From an uncultured bacterium (GTDB lineage Bacteria; Verrucomicrobiota; Lentisphaeria; Victivallales; UBA1829), in assembly GCA_900548385.1 (NCBI GenBank), contig URKJ01000006.1, forward strand, positions 1 through 64,000: a stretch of 64,000 bases of DNA. Reading direction: 5' to 3'. The position numbers and the translations under genes were made by a program. The number at the start of each line of letters is the position of its first letter. The stretch's first letter is position 1. The notes under the pieces were generated by a model. That model was given only the letters and a program-made list of their open reading frames with translations, was not told the DNA's origin and searched no databases. Below are positions 26,922 through 35,845 of the stretch, piece by piece.

Positions 26922-27629
26922 ATGTATCGAAACGGAATGACAACTGAAATCGGAGTCCGCTCCACGTCCGGCGTGGCGGCATTTCTCACCGGAGTCTATT
27001 ACTGGATGACGTTTGCACTGGGACTCAGCGCCCTGTGCGCATGGGCAGTCGGCACCACACCCGCCCTGACCAATCTGGTCTATAAAAATCCGCTCCTTCT
27101 CACGGTGCTGATCGTCGCGGAACTGGGACTGGTGATCGCGGTCAGCTGGGGAATCAATAAAATGAGCGCCGCAACGGCGACCGCTCTGTTCGCACTGTAT
27201 GCGGCGCTGAACGGCGTCACGCTCGGTTACATCTTCATCGTATATACGATCCCGGCGATCACGTCGGCATTTCTTACGACGACTTTGACGTTTGCGGTCA
27301 TGGCAATCATCGGAAGCGTCACAAAACGCGATCTGACCCGGCTCGGCTCCATTCTGCTGATGGCGCTGATCGGACTTATCATCGCCTCGTTCGTCAATAT
27401 TTTCCTGAAGAACAGTACCATGGGCTGGATCATCACTTACGCAGGCGTTCTGATCTTTGTCGGGCTGACCGCATACGACGCTCAAAAAGTCAAACAGATG
27501 TATCTGACGATGGGCGGCGATATGGAAACGAACCGCAAAATTTCGGTCCTCGGCGCCCTGACGCTCTATCTGGACTTCGTCAACCTGTTCCTCATGCTTC
27601 TGCGCATCTTCGGCGGCAGAAGGAACTGA
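26922..27629 (+). CDS. Bax inhibitor-1/YccA family membrane protein
   Basis: 235 aa with seven predicted transmembrane helices from about residue 22 on. The family segment GLTAYDAQKVKQMY and the acidic/hydrophobic C-terminal end (ALTLYLDFVNLFLMLLRIFG) are typical of BI-1-like (PF01027) proteins, some of which are pH-sensitive calcium leak channels. AAAGGGGG precedes the ATG, and a TTGATT-16-TACTTT promoter-like pair sits just upstream. Two bases separate it from xseB, so the two are cotranscribed. Confidence 0.92.
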   Translation: MYRNGMTTEIGVRSTSGVAAFLTGVYYWMTFALGLSALCAWAVGTTPALTNLVYKNPLLLTVLIVAELGLVIAVSWGINKMSAATATALFALYAALNGVTLGYIFIVYTIPAITSAFLTTTLTFAVMAIIGSVTKRDLTRLGSILLMALIGLIIASFVNIFLKNSTMGWIITYAGVLIFVGLTAYDAQKVKQMYLTMGGDMETNRKISVLGALTLYLDFVNLFLMLLRIFGGRRN

Positions 27630-27631
27630 TC

Positions 27632-27877
27632 ATGGCGGAAGAACAGCAGGATGATCTCCATCGTCTGACGTTTGAACAGGCGATGGAGAAACTGGAAACG
27701 ATCGTTTCCGCAATGGAACAGGGCGGAGTTCCGCTGGACGAGATGATCTCGAAATTTGAAGAAGGCGCCGCCATTGCCAATTACTGTCAGGGAAAACTGG
27801 CATCCCTGAAAAAGAAAATGGAAATACTCGTCAAGGATCGCGACAATAAAGCATCCTGGCAGGAGATGGAACAGTAA
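27632..27877 (+). CDS. xseB: Exodeoxyribonuclease VII small subunit
   Basis: 81 aa, usual length. The family pattern LTFEQAMEKLETIV...LDEMISKFEEG...YCQGKL is complete. XseB binds the large subunit XseA in excess and regulates single-strand-specific exonuclease VII in repair. XseA is not in this window. It follows the BI-1 gene directly and ends at a hairpin (27897-27922). Confidence 0.93.
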   Translation: MAEEQQDDLHRLTFEQAMEKLETIVSAMEQGGVPLDEMISKFEEGAAIANYCQGKLASLKKKMEILVKDRDNKASWQEMEQ

Positions 27878-27896
27878 GACCAGTGATCCGTTTATT

Positions 27897-27922
27897 GAGC
27901 CCGGCGAACGTTCATCGGGCTC
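27897..27922 (+). terminator. Probable terminator after xseB
   Basis: Stem GAGCCCG / CGGGCTC with a 12-base loop, followed by the T-rich TGTTTATTT. It lies between xseB and the convergent MlaA-fusion gene. Confidence 0.55.
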
Positions 27923-27925
27923 TGT

Positions 27926-29986
27926 TTATTTCAGCTGCTCCAGCAGAATATCCTGAAACTCTTTCAGGTAAAGATTTCCCATGTGCCCGCCGCAGTCGAA
28001 CCAGATGATCCGGCGTCCGAAAGTCTCATCCAGAAACCGGATCTCCTTTCCGTCAAGGATCGGGTCGTCCGCATTGTGAACGATACGGACTTTATCGTCC
28101 GTTTTCAGCGAATCCGCACCCGAATACAGACTGGATTCGTATTGCAGAGTCTCCAGGGATTTCCCCGGATAACGCGGAAGAATGAAACGCCTCACATAGT
28201 CCATCCCGCTGATATTGTCAAGTTCGGCATACAGCGCGGTGCGGCGAAACCAGGAATACGGAGTCTTCACCGCGCCTTCCGGAACGCGGCCGTCACGGAC
28301 CAGCGTCATCATCAGTTCGCGCATCGTCATCCGGAACGAAAGCCCGATCAGCACACCCGCCTGAATACGGTCCAGTTTCATCCGCGAATCCGGCTGAACC
28401 AACGGCGGAAGCGGCTCTTCAAGCTCCGAACGGCGCTTGTTTTCCGCTTCAAGCGCTTCCGGCGACAACAGCGGCGCAAACGTCCGGCGCGACATCACCA
28501 GCGGCAGATATTTCATCATCACTTCATCCGCATTGCGGAAGAAATCGCGGCGGTTCCACTCTCTGGAAAGCTCCGCCAGCGCGTCAAATCTCTGCATGGA
28601 CCGCAAAATATCGACCGGCGGATTCACCGCCAGATACCGTTTCACGTTCAGCACCGGTTCTTTGCGTTCCATTTCCGCAATCTTGAGCGTATGGAGCCCG
28701 CCGAGCGAATAACCGGCAAGGACCAGCTCAAACTCTTTCAGCTCCGTATTCTCCCGCACATCGTCAACGATCTTCCGGATCGCCTCGCGGACCTTTGCGG
28801 CGTCGTCCGGCGCATAACCGGGCGCGGAAAGCCCGGCGGCCTCCGCAAAAGACCAGTTCATCGAATTGCTCATTACGGCAACAGCGTAACCGTTTTTGTT
28901 CAGCAGTTCGGCAAAAGCGCTGATCGTCGTTCCGGTGTAATGCGTCCCGACTCCGGGAACAATCACCGCAAGCGTGCCGTTGGAGCTCTTTTCCCACAGA
29001 CGGTAACGCAGACGCGGCAGCTCCTCCGAAAAACGGATGCTCCGCTTGCTCCCCTGCATGATGAAATCCGTATTCCAGATTGATGTTTTAATCCACCAGC
29101 TCCGGTCATTGTCCTGCATCGAAAACAGGGCGACACGGAGCGTATCGTTCAACTCGTTTTCCGGATGAAAATAGCGGGCGACCGGAACGGCGTCCGGTTT
29201 CGGTGCAGGACGGTATTCCGTCAAAACGCGGTTTTCCGGCACGCGGTCCGGGAGATCGTTCAGCTGACCGTAACGCATGGCAAGCATCGCCATCTTGAAC
29301 GTTTCGTACACATCCGGGCTGCTCTCGGTCAGAGCATTATAGGAATCATAACTGCGGATAATGCGGTTGACACTGCTGACCGTTCCCGCATAGGGAATGA
29401 TGAGCTTGATGTCCAGAGCGGAGTCAAAAAGCAATCCCACCTGATCGCGCGGATTGGTCGCCGTGGAACCGGGCAGAACAAAGATACAGCCGGGGCCGAT
29501 TCCCCACGCGGCAAATGCGTGCCCCATGTTCTCATGCCGGCGGCGAAGCCCGAACCAGGCGTCGGCGGGATCGAAAAATCCCCCGATCCCGACCGTGGAA
29601 TTTGTCAGGAAACGCAGGAATTCCGTACCGCCGTATTTGAATTTCGCCTGCAGAAAACAGCTCATCATGCGTCCCGGAAACGCAAGGTTGTCGGATGCCA
29701 TGTCAATGCGGCGGATCACCTGTTCGGGGAGAATGGAGCCGTACACCCACGCGACCGGCCAGACGAGATACTGCATGAACACGTCGTTCACGCAGAACAT
29801 GGAACGGTTGAACGGCTCAATCGGATCATCGCCGCCGAGTTCCTCCATCGCCATTGAAAGCGTCCACGGCTTTCCCGCGACATCATTCGGACTCTCAGCC
29901 GTAAAATCCGGTTTGGTGGCACACGCACTCAACAGCAGAAGCGCGGAAAGCGCAATGGCCGGCAACAAGAAACGCCGCGATCTCAT
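27926..29986 (-). CDS. MlaA-like lipoprotein fused to an alpha/beta hydrolase
   Basis: 686 aa. Lipoprotein signal with lipobox LSAC (Cys near residue 22). Residues about 45-255 match MlaA/VacJ, the outer-membrane phospholipid-removal lipoprotein (DPIEPFNRSMFCVND, RFLTNSTVGIGGFFDPAD, ALDIKLIIPY). Residues about 330-686 are an alpha/beta hydrolase: nucleophile S427 in GYSLGG, Asp around 640-641 in NADDPI, His 668 in GGHMGN. Fusion of these two domains is unusual; the hydrolase could cleave or remodel the phospholipid taken up by the MlaA part (inference). Last gene of a five-gene operon, four bases after coaB. No mlaBCDEF genes nearby. Confidence 0.85.
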   Translation of the reverse strand: MRSRRFLLPAIALSALLLLSACATKPDFTAESPNDVAGKPWTLSMAMEELGGDDPIEPFNRSMFCVNDVFMQYLVWPVAWVYGSILPEQVIRRIDMASDNLAFPGRMMSCFLQAKFKYGGTEFLRFLTNSTVGIGGFFDPADAWFGLRRRHENMGHAFAAWGIGPGCIFVLPGSTATNPRDQVGLLFDSALDIKLIIPYAGTVSSVNRIIRSYDSYNALTESSPDVYETFKMAMLAMRYGQLNDLPDRVPENRVLTEYRPAPKPDAVPVARYFHPENELNDTLRVALFSMQDNDRSWWIKTSIWNTDFIMQGSKRSIRFSEELPRLRYRLWEKSSNGTLAVIVPGVGTHYTGTTISAFAELLNKNGYAVAVMSNSMNWSFAEAAGLSAPGYAPDDAAKVREAIRKIVDDVRENTELKEFELVLAGYSLGGLHTLKIAEMERKEPVLNVKRYLAVNPPVDILRSMQRFDALAELSREWNRRDFFRNADEVMMKYLPLVMSRRTFAPLLSPEALEAENKRRSELEEPLPPLVQPDSRMKLDRIQAGVLIGLSFRMTMRELMMTLVRDGRVPEGAVKTPYSWFRRTALYAELDNISGMDYVRRFILPRYPGKSLETLQYESSLYSGADSLKTDDKVRIVHNADDPILDGKEIRFLDETFGRRIIWFDCGGHMGNLYLKEFQDILLEQLK

Positions 29987-29990
29987 GAGT

Positions 29991-30623
29991 TCACCTCCTG
30001 ACTACAATATCCAGTATCTGTTCCGCGATCCGGTCTTTGGAATCCAGCGGAAGAACCCGTTTCTCCCCGGAGCGCGCATACAACACAACGGCATTGGTCT
30101 CCGACTCAAATCCCTGCCCCGGAATCCCGACCCGGTTCGCGGCGATCCAGTCCAGATTCTTCCGCCGCATCTTCTCCAGAGCATACTGCTCAAGAGAATC
30201 GGTTTCGGCGGCAAACCCGACAAGAAGCTGATCCGCGCGTTTCCGTCTGCCGAGAGAAAGCAGAATATCTTCGGTCGGCTCCAACTCCAGCACCAGTTCC
30301 GTTGTTTTTTTCTTCATCTTCTGCGCGGCTGCCACTTTCGGACGGTAATCCGCGACCGCCGCGCACATGATGATCAAGGCGGCTTCCCCGGCTTCGCGCT
30401 TCATCGCCTCCGCCATCTCCGCGGCGGTCTCCACCCGCACCAGACGGAACAATCCGTCGGGCGGCGGCAGCGCGACAGGTCCCGATACGAGCACGGTCTC
30501 CATTCCCCTCGCAACGGCGGCGGCGGCCAGAGCATACCCCATCCGTCCGGTGGAACGGTTTGAAATAAAACGGACCGGATCAATCGCTTCGCGGGTCGGA
30601 CCCGCGCTGATGACAACTCTCAT
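29991..30623 (-). CDS. coaB: Phosphopantothenate-cysteine ligase, stand-alone CoaB
   Basis: 210 aa. Starts at the CoaB domain (VVISAGPTREAIDPVRFISNRSTG), with the AAVADYRP segment, the K-rich loop KMKKKTTELVLELEPTEDIL and the LVGFAAET motif. The CoaC decarboxylase half found in most bacterial CoaBC fusions is absent, so CoaC must be encoded elsewhere. Joins cysteine to 4'-phosphopantothenate with CTP or ATP in coenzyme A synthesis. Start overlaps the NAD kinase stop by four bases. Confidence 0.93.
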   Translation of the reverse strand: MRVVISAGPTREAIDPVRFISNRSTGRMGYALAAAAVARGMETVLVSGPVALPPPDGLFRLVRVETAAEMAEAMKREAGEAALIIMCAAVADYRPKVAAAQKMKKKTTELVLELEPTEDILLSLGRRKRADQLLVGFAAETDSLEQYALEKMRRKNLDWIAANRVGIPGQGFESETNAVVLYARSGEKRVLPLDSKDRIAEQILDIVVRR

Positions 30624-31375
30624 TTCATCTCCTCCGGTTTGAAGAATGAATGCCGGTACTCATGCCGCAGATGCCGGCACTCCGGGCACATGAACACATC
30701 CAGACCGAGAAACTCCGAAGCCTCGTGGGAAAGCCGGATCACACACTCATCTCCGACCTCCATCAGAACGGGATGCGTGTAATTGTCGGCGACCATTTCA
30801 CCGGGGCCGCGGTTGATTTTCACCCGGATCTCCGATGTTTCCGGCAGGATCATGTGATTGACAAGTTCCGTGCTGTTGCTGAATGCAAGACCGATCCCTA
30901 CCCGGAACACACTGTGCGTAATACTGCGGAAATAGGCGGTCGATCCGTGAACGGTGGCAACCCCCACTCCGTCGCCGACGATCTCATGGGAATACAATTC
31001 GCCGTCAATCCATATTTTGTAACGCAGGGCGGATGCGTTGTTCCGGTTGTGGATGAAAATATCATTCATTGCATAGATGACGTCGGAACCGAATACGGCT
31101 TTCAGACGCTTGATCCGGGAGACGCCGAGGCGTCCGGCAAACAGCTCGTCAAGCTGCGACGCGATCTGATGCTCCGGACAGAGCGGCGCGGTCTCTTCAT
31201 CGCGGATCGGGAACTTGCGGATGCCGGGAAATTCCCGTTCCGCACCGAGCAGCGTACCGTCGCCGCCGTAAGGAATCAGCAATTCCGCTTCGGCGGGATC
31301 GCAAAGCGGCACTCCGCGCATTTTCAGCAGCTTTGCCAATTCCGGAGAATTCTGTCCAACCACCGCAAGTTTCAT
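30620..31375 (-). CDS. nadK: NAD kinase
   Basis: 251 aa from the ATG at 31375; AAAAGGAG lies ten bases upstream, while an earlier ATG (31384) almost touches that site. Motifs: GGDGT (catalytic Asp), an ND instead of the common NE in YAMNDIFIHNR, and the GDGVGVATVHGSTAY loop. Phosphorylates NAD to NADP. The C-terminal tail contains CPECRHL, an uncommon Cys pair. Sits between the SpoU methyltransferase gene (five bases) and coaB (overlap), so cofactor genes cluster here. Confidence 0.9.
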   Translation of the reverse strand: MKLAVVGQNSPELAKLLKMRGVPLCDPAEAELLIPYGGDGTLLGAEREFPGIRKFPIRDEETAPLCPEHQIASQLDELFAGRLGVSRIKRLKAVFGSDVIYAMNDIFIHNRNNASALRYKIWIDGELYSHEIVGDGVGVATVHGSTAYFRSITHSVFRVGIGLAFSNSTELVNHMILPETSEIRVKINRGPGEMVADNYTHPVLMEVGDECVIRLSHEASEFLGLDVFMCPECRHLRHEYRHSFFKPEEMK

Positions 31376-31380
31376 GAAAC

Positions 31381-31845
31381 TCATGCTCCTTTTGCAACAA
31401 TCATATAAAGAACAACAGCGGCGCAGTTGCCGACGTTGATCGAGACTTTGGTTCCGAACATCGGCAGGGAAACCGCGGCATCGCAGAGTTCCAGCGCTTC
31501 GGGAGAAATTCCAAGCGCCTCATTGCCGAACACCAGAGCAATCTTCTCCGGATAATCGAACGCCCACGCATCCCGTGCGTTTTCGAGCGTCTCCACGGCG
31601 ACGGCGGAACACCCCTCGCGTTTCAGCTCCGCCACAGCTTCGGCGGCGGTCGGAAACGAGCGGAACGGAACCGTCCTGTCCGCACCCATCGCGGTTTTTA
31701 CGAGTTTCGGGTGCGGCGGTGCCGCGGTATAGCCGCAGCAGATCACCTCTTTCGCCCCGACCGCATCCGCCAACCGGAAGATATTGCCCACATTGTGGGC
31801 ACTGCGGAGACGGTCCAGAACAATATGGATTTCCGGCCGCGGCAT
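31381..31845 (-). CDS. SpoU/TrmH-family RNA 2'-O-methyltransferase
   Basis: 154 aa from ATG 31845, four bases after the helicase stop; longer in-frame starts would lie inside the helicase gene. SpoU motifs: RSAHNVGNIFRLADA (1), IALVFGNEALGISPE (2) and LPMFGTKVSINVGNCAAV (3), which together form the AdoMet-binding trefoil knot. Likely methylates a ribose in tRNA or rRNA (TrmH-, TrmL- or RlmB-like). It has no N-terminal substrate-binding extension. Part of the helicase-to-MlaA operon. Confidence 0.88.
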   Translation of the reverse strand: MPRPEIHIVLDRLRSAHNVGNIFRLADAVGAKEVICCGYTAAPPHPKLVKTAMGADRTVPFRSFPTAAEAVAELKREGCSAVAVETLENARDAWAFDYPEKIALVFGNEALGISPEALELCDAAVSLPMFGTKVSINVGNCAAVVLYMIVAKGA

Positions 31846-31849
31846 AACG

Positions 31850-33400
31850 TCACCGTCTGCGGGAACCGCCGCGTCCGGATGAGAAACGCCGGTCGCCGGA
31901 ACGGCGCGGGGGACGTGCGGCATGTTTGAGAGCCTTCACCCGTTCGGGCAGGACCAGCGCCTCTTCCTCCGGCTGAACGGTGACCGCCTTGATCCCGGCG
32001 TACTCTTCGATCGCGGGCAGATAATAAGCGCCGAATTCGCAAACGAACGTAACGGCTTTCCCTTTCTTTCCGGCCCGCCCGGTCCGCCCGATCCGGTGCA
32101 CATAATCCTCTGCCTGTTCCGGCACGTCATAGTTGACGACGTGTGAAATGCCGTCCACATGGATTCCACGCGCCGCAACGTCGGTTGCGACAACGACTTT
32201 GCATTCGCCGCTCTTGAAACGGTCCAGAATACGGATGCGCTTGTTCTGCGCAATGTCCCCGGAAAGCTGTTCGCAATCCACTCCGTAAGAAATCAGCTGC
32301 TCCGCCAGTTCCGCATTCTTGTGCTTCCAGTTGCCGAAAATAATCATGCGTTCGATCGGCTCGTTGCGGATCAGCCACAGCAGACACGCCAGTTTGGAAT
32401 CGCCGGAAACCGCATAGAAGTGCTGGTCGATAAGATCCGTCACGACATGTTCCGGCTCCGCTTCGACGGAAACCGGTTCCACAAGCCAGCGCTCCACCAG
32501 ACGCAGAATCTCCGGCTCCAGCGTGGCACTGAACAGCATGGTCTGCCGTTTACCGGCAGGCGGCAGCTTGGCGACGATCCGGCGCACATCGGGAATAAAC
32601 CCCATGTCGAGCATCCGGTCGGCTTCATCAATCACCAGAATCTCCGTCCGGGAAAGATCCAGGGAACCGCTGCTTGCATAATCCAGAATGCGCCCCGGCG
32701 TTCCGGCGAGAATATCCACCGCGTAATTGATCGAATCGCGCTGCTCCTTGTAATCCATTCCTCCGAAGATGGCTTTGCAGTAAAGTCCGGTATACTTGCC
32801 GAGCGCCTGCGCGTCCTTTTCGATCTGCATGGCAAGTTCGCGCGTCGGTTCCAGGACGAGCACACGACAGGTTTTCGGCGCACGTTCCGGCTTCGGATCG
32901 CGGAGCAGACGGGTCATGGAAGACGCAAGAAACGCGGCGGTCTTTCCGGTTCCGGTCTGTGCCTTGGCGGCAAGATCGCGTCCGGCGACCGCATAAGGCA
33001 GGCATTTCTCCTGAATCACGGAACAGTACCGGAAGCCAAGCTGCTGAGTTCCGGCAAGAACTTCCTTTGCGAGATCCACATCGCAGAAACGGGTCTTGCC
33101 CTCGGCAGGCTCGATTTCGATCAGTTCCGGCATCGGCGGAGGCGGCTGGGGCGCGCTGACGGTTCCCTTCTTCTGCACGTTCGGCTGTTTCGGTTTCCGC
33201 TCCGTCTTTTTCGGTTTCGGGGAATTGGCCTTCTTCTCCGCCGGCAGTTCTTTTGCGCGGGTCACATCTTTCTTACGGCGGCGCGACGCATTCTTTCCTT
33301 TACCCGAAAGTTCTTTTCTGACGGTAGTATTGACAAGACTTTTTCTTGATTTTGCAGGATTGAATGCACCTTTGATAAAAGCAATCAGTTTCTTAAACAC
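31850..33400 (-). CDS. DEAD-box RNA helicase
   Basis: 516 aa. Basic, disordered Lys/Arg-rich tail at residues 1-80, then core motifs: Q-motif region, AQTGTGKTAAF (I), PTREL (Ia), DEADRMLD (II), SATL (III), VVATDVAARGIHV (V) and HRIGRTGRAG (VI). Resembles RhlB/RhlE-type helicases that remodel mRNA or assist ribosome assembly. The reading frame begins with GTG at 33400, without a convincing ribosome site, so the N-terminus is uncertain. First gene of a five-gene minus-strand operon, divergent from the esterase gene. Confidence 0.9.
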   Translation of the reverse strand: MFKKLIAFIKGAFNPAKSRKSLVNTTVRKELSGKGKNASRRRKKDVTRAKELPAEKKANSPKPKKTERKPKQPNVQKKGTVSAPQPPPPMPELIEIEPAEGKTRFCDVDLAKEVLAGTQQLGFRYCSVIQEKCLPYAVAGRDLAAKAQTGTGKTAAFLASSMTRLLRDPKPERAPKTCRVLVLEPTRELAMQIEKDAQALGKYTGLYCKAIFGGMDYKEQRDSINYAVDILAGTPGRILDYASSGSLDLSRTEILVIDEADRMLDMGFIPDVRRIVAKLPPAGKRQTMLFSATLEPEILRLVERWLVEPVSVEAEPEHVVTDLIDQHFYAVSGDSKLACLLWLIRNEPIERMIIFGNWKHKNAELAEQLISYGVDCEQLSGDIAQNKRIRILDRFKSGECKVVVATDVAARGIHVDGISHVVNYDVPEQAEDYVHRIGRTGRAGKKGKAVTFVCEFGAYYLPAIEEYAGIKAVTVQPEEEALVLPERVKALKHAARPPRRSGDRRFSSGRGGSRRR

Positions 33401-33524
33401 GGTCGATTCGATTTCACTGTTGGTTCAGGGGTTTTCTGTATTTTCTCAAATACAACGGTTTTCCAGATTATGGAAATATACCCCGTACAAGACAAAAGTT
33501 CAAGTTTTTTCACGGAATAATGCC

Positions 33525-33552
33525 TTGAATTTCAAAAAAGAGGAAATATACT
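33525..33552 (+). promoter_or_regulatory. Promoter of the sialate-esterase-like gene
   Basis: TTGAAT at 33525-33530 and TATACT at 33547-33552, 16-base spacer, about 45 bases before the start codon. It lies in the 199-base gap between two divergent genes. Confidence 0.6.
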
Positions 33553-33599
33553 ATATTTTCACCGATTTGATATTGCATCAGTTAAGAGGATGGAAAGAA

Positions 33600-34409
33600 A
33601 TGACGGCACAGAACAACAATACGGACGATATGCTGCTCGTCCTGCTCGCAGGACAATCCAATATGGCGGGACGCGACGTTGCGTCTCCGGACGACCTGCG
33701 GGAAATTCCCGGACTTCTCCGTTTCGCCAAGGACGGCAAGTGGCGTCCCGCGATCGAGCCGATCACGCGGGACCGCGATTTTGTCGGCTCTTTCGACAAA
33801 GACGGCAATCGGATCGCCTCACCGGACCCGTGGGACAACCTTACCATGGAGGAACACGGCATTGTGCGCGGAGTCGGACCGGGCAGAACGTTCGGCCGTC
33901 TGCTGCTGGAAGCGAATCCGGGCAGAACAGTCGGACTCATCCCGACCGCGGTCGGCGGTACGCCGCTCGCCTCCTGGAAACGCGGCGGAGAAGATGTCTG
34001 GGCTCCCGGTTCCCATCCGTACGACGACTCCGTCGCCATGGCGAAAGAAGCGATGAAATACGGAAAGATCGTCGCCGTTCTCTGGCATCAGGGCGAAACC
34101 GACGCCAGCCGGAACAACCGCAATTACAAGGCGGACCTGAAAGAAGTCATCTGCAATTTCCGGGAAGATCTGAACCTGAACGGAGTTCCGTTCCTCCTGG
34201 GGGAACTTGCATCGTTCTACAAGCAGGAAATCATGGCAAACGTTCCTTTCGTTGACCGTGCCATGTACGAACTGGCGGAAGAGCTTCCGGCCATCCGCGT
34301 CGTGAAGACCAAAGACCTGCGGCACAAGGGCGACAATCTGCACTTCGACACCGAATCGGCGCACCGGCTCGGCGAGCGCTATTTCTCCGCGTTCCGGACA
34401 TTTCATTAA
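33600..34409 (+). CDS. SGNH-type sialate O-acetylesterase-like (SASA) protein
   Basis: 269 aa, no signal peptide. SASA-domain motifs: LLAGQSNMAGR with nucleophile S20, PTAVGGTPLASW, LWHQGETDAS and the C-terminal DNLHFDTES with catalytic Asp/His. Bacterial SASA proteins remove acetyl groups from sialic acid or xylan and pectin sugars. The start at 33600 follows AGAGGA and GGAAAG; the frame stays open far upstream but overlaps the divergent helicase gene there. Monocistronic, followed by a weak terminator-like stem. Confidence 0.85.
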   Translation: MTAQNNNTDDMLLVLLAGQSNMAGRDVASPDDLREIPGLLRFAKDGKWRPAIEPITRDRDFVGSFDKDGNRIASPDPWDNLTMEEHGIVRGVGPGRTFGRLLLEANPGRTVGLIPTAVGGTPLASWKRGGEDVWAPGSHPYDDSVAMAKEAMKYGKIVAVLWHQGETDASRNNRNYKADLKEVICNFREDLNLNGVPFLLGELASFYKQEIMANVPFVDRAMYELAEELPAIRVVKTKDLRHKGDNLHFDTESAHRLGERYFSAFRTFH

Positions 34410-34423
34410 TTGTTTTTTACAGG

Positions 34424-34473
34424 CGTTCTCCCGTTTGAACCTGCGCGGTTCCGGAAGAACGCTGTTTTATTCA
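34424..34473 (+). terminator. Weak terminator after the esterase gene
   Basis: Imperfect stem GCGTTCTCCCG / CGGAAGAACGC followed by TGTTTTATT. Confidence 0.45.
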
Positions 34474-34497
34474 ATATAATTAAGTTTATCCATCATA

Positions 34498-34525
34498 TTG
34501 AATTTTCGCATTTATATGCTATAAT
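34498..34525 (+). promoter_or_regulatory. Extended -10 promoter of the dehydrogenase gene
   Basis: TTGAAT at 34498-34503, 16-base spacer, TATAAT at 34520-34525 preceded by TGC, an extended -10. The start codon of the dehydrogenase is about 70 bases downstream. Confidence 0.75.
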
Positions 34526-34594
34526 AACCTTACTGTATCTTCAGAAATAAAAAAGGACAGCCGGTCTGTCCGAATGCAAAGAAAGGTTGTAAAA

Positions 34595-35704
34595 ATGTCG
34601 AAAGTCTACAAGATCGCGACTCTGCCGGGTGACGGAACGGGCCCGGAGGTTGTGGCGGAGGGCGTCAAAGTCCTTCAGGCCGTCTCCAAAAAGTACGGAT
34701 TCGAAATGAATTTCACCACATTTGACTGGGGTGGAGAGAACTACCTCAAAACCGGTGTGGTCCTTCCCGATGACGCGGAAGAACAGCTCAAGAAATTCGA
34801 CGCGATCCTTCTCGGCGCGATCGGTACGCCGAAAGTCGCCCCCGGCATCCTCGAAAAAGGAATCCTGCTGAAACTCCGTTTCGCGCTCGACCAGTACATC
34901 AACCTGCGTCCCGTGAAACTCTACCCCGGTGTCGAATGTCCGCTTGCCAACAAGAAACCGGAAGACATCGACTACGTCGTCGTCCGCGAAAACTCCGGCG
35001 ACGTCTACACCGGAATGGGCGGCGTTTCCATGAAAGGAACCAAAGACGAAGTCGCCATTCAGGAGATGGTCTACAACCGTTTCCAGGTCGACCGCTGTCT
35101 CAAATTTGCGTTTGAACTCGCCCAGAAACGTCATACGAAAGAGAATCCGTGGCGCGGACTTTCCGAAGAGGACAAAGCGGCGGGATACACCTCCCAGCTC
35201 ACTCTCTGCGGCAAAACCAACGTCCTGACCTACTGCTTCAATCTCTGGGAACGTGCTTTCCACGAAATGGGCAAGCAGTACCCGACCGTCAAGCTCAACT
35301 ACTGCCACGTCGACGCCACCTGCATGTGGATGGTCAAAAACCCGGAATGGTTCGACGTCATCGTCACGACCAACATGTTCGGCGACATCATTACCGACCT
35401 CGCCGCCATGACTTCCGGCGGAATGGGCATCTCCGCGGGCGGAAACATCAACCCCGAAGGCGTCAGCATGTTTGAACCGATCGGCGGCTCCGCTCCGAAA
35501 TACACCGGGCTCGGCGTCATCAATCCCTGCGCGGCGATCCTGTCCGCAGCCATGATGCTGGACTACCTCGGCGAACACGAGGCTGCCCGTGACGTCGAGA
35601 AAGCGGTTGCGTACATCACCGAGCACAAGCTCAAATCTCTCTCCGCCGGAAAAATGGGTTACTCCACCGGCGAAGTCGGAGATCTGGTTGTCGCAAACCT
35701 CTGA
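34595..35704 (+). CDS. Isocitrate/3-isopropylmalate dehydrogenase family protein
   Basis: 369 aa from ATG 34595, preceded by AAAGGT; the in-frame ATG at 34574 lies before the ribosome site. Beta-decarboxylating dehydrogenase with LPGDGTGPEVV at the start, the substrate Arg in NLRPVKLYPG, VVRENSGDVYTG, and the metal-binding Asp in TNMFGDIITDLAA, then the NAD-binding region SMFEPIGGSAPKYTG. The substrate loop (ENSGDVYTGMGG) is closer to a general isocitrate/isopropylmalate group than to LeuB. Could make 2-oxoisocaproate (leucine) or oxidise isocitrate or a related 2-hydroxyacid; substrate unresolved. No leuCD nearby. Confidence 0.85.
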   Translation: MSKVYKIATLPGDGTGPEVVAEGVKVLQAVSKKYGFEMNFTTFDWGGENYLKTGVVLPDDAEEQLKKFDAILLGAIGTPKVAPGILEKGILLKLRFALDQYINLRPVKLYPGVECPLANKKPEDIDYVVVRENSGDVYTGMGGVSMKGTKDEVAIQEMVYNRFQVDRCLKFAFELAQKRHTKENPWRGLSEEDKAAGYTSQLTLCGKTNVLTYCFNLWERAFHEMGKQYPTVKLNYCHVDATCMWMVKNPEWFDVIVTTNMFGDIITDLAAMTSGGMGISAGGNINPEGVSMFEPIGGSAPKYTGLGVINPCAAILSAAMMLDYLGEHEAARDVEKAVAYITEHKLKSLSAGKMGYSTGEVGDLVVANL

Positions 35705-35721
35705 TCCCGTGTTTTCCCGCT

Positions 35722-35742
35722 CCCGGAGCCTTGTGCTCCGGG
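35722..35742. other. U-less hairpin after the dehydrogenase gene
   Basis: CCCGGAGC / GCTCCGGG with a 5-base loop, 17 bases after the stop. No T run follows, so it is not a standard terminator; it may stabilise the 3' end or need Rho. Confidence 0.45.
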
Positions 35743-35845
35743 GGTCCAAATCGACTAAACATGCCAAATTCCCGTTTGACACGTTCAGTCGCTTCGGACA
35801 ACGATTCCCCACCTTTTTCACCTCTGCCAGAGAAAGAGCCGCGGC

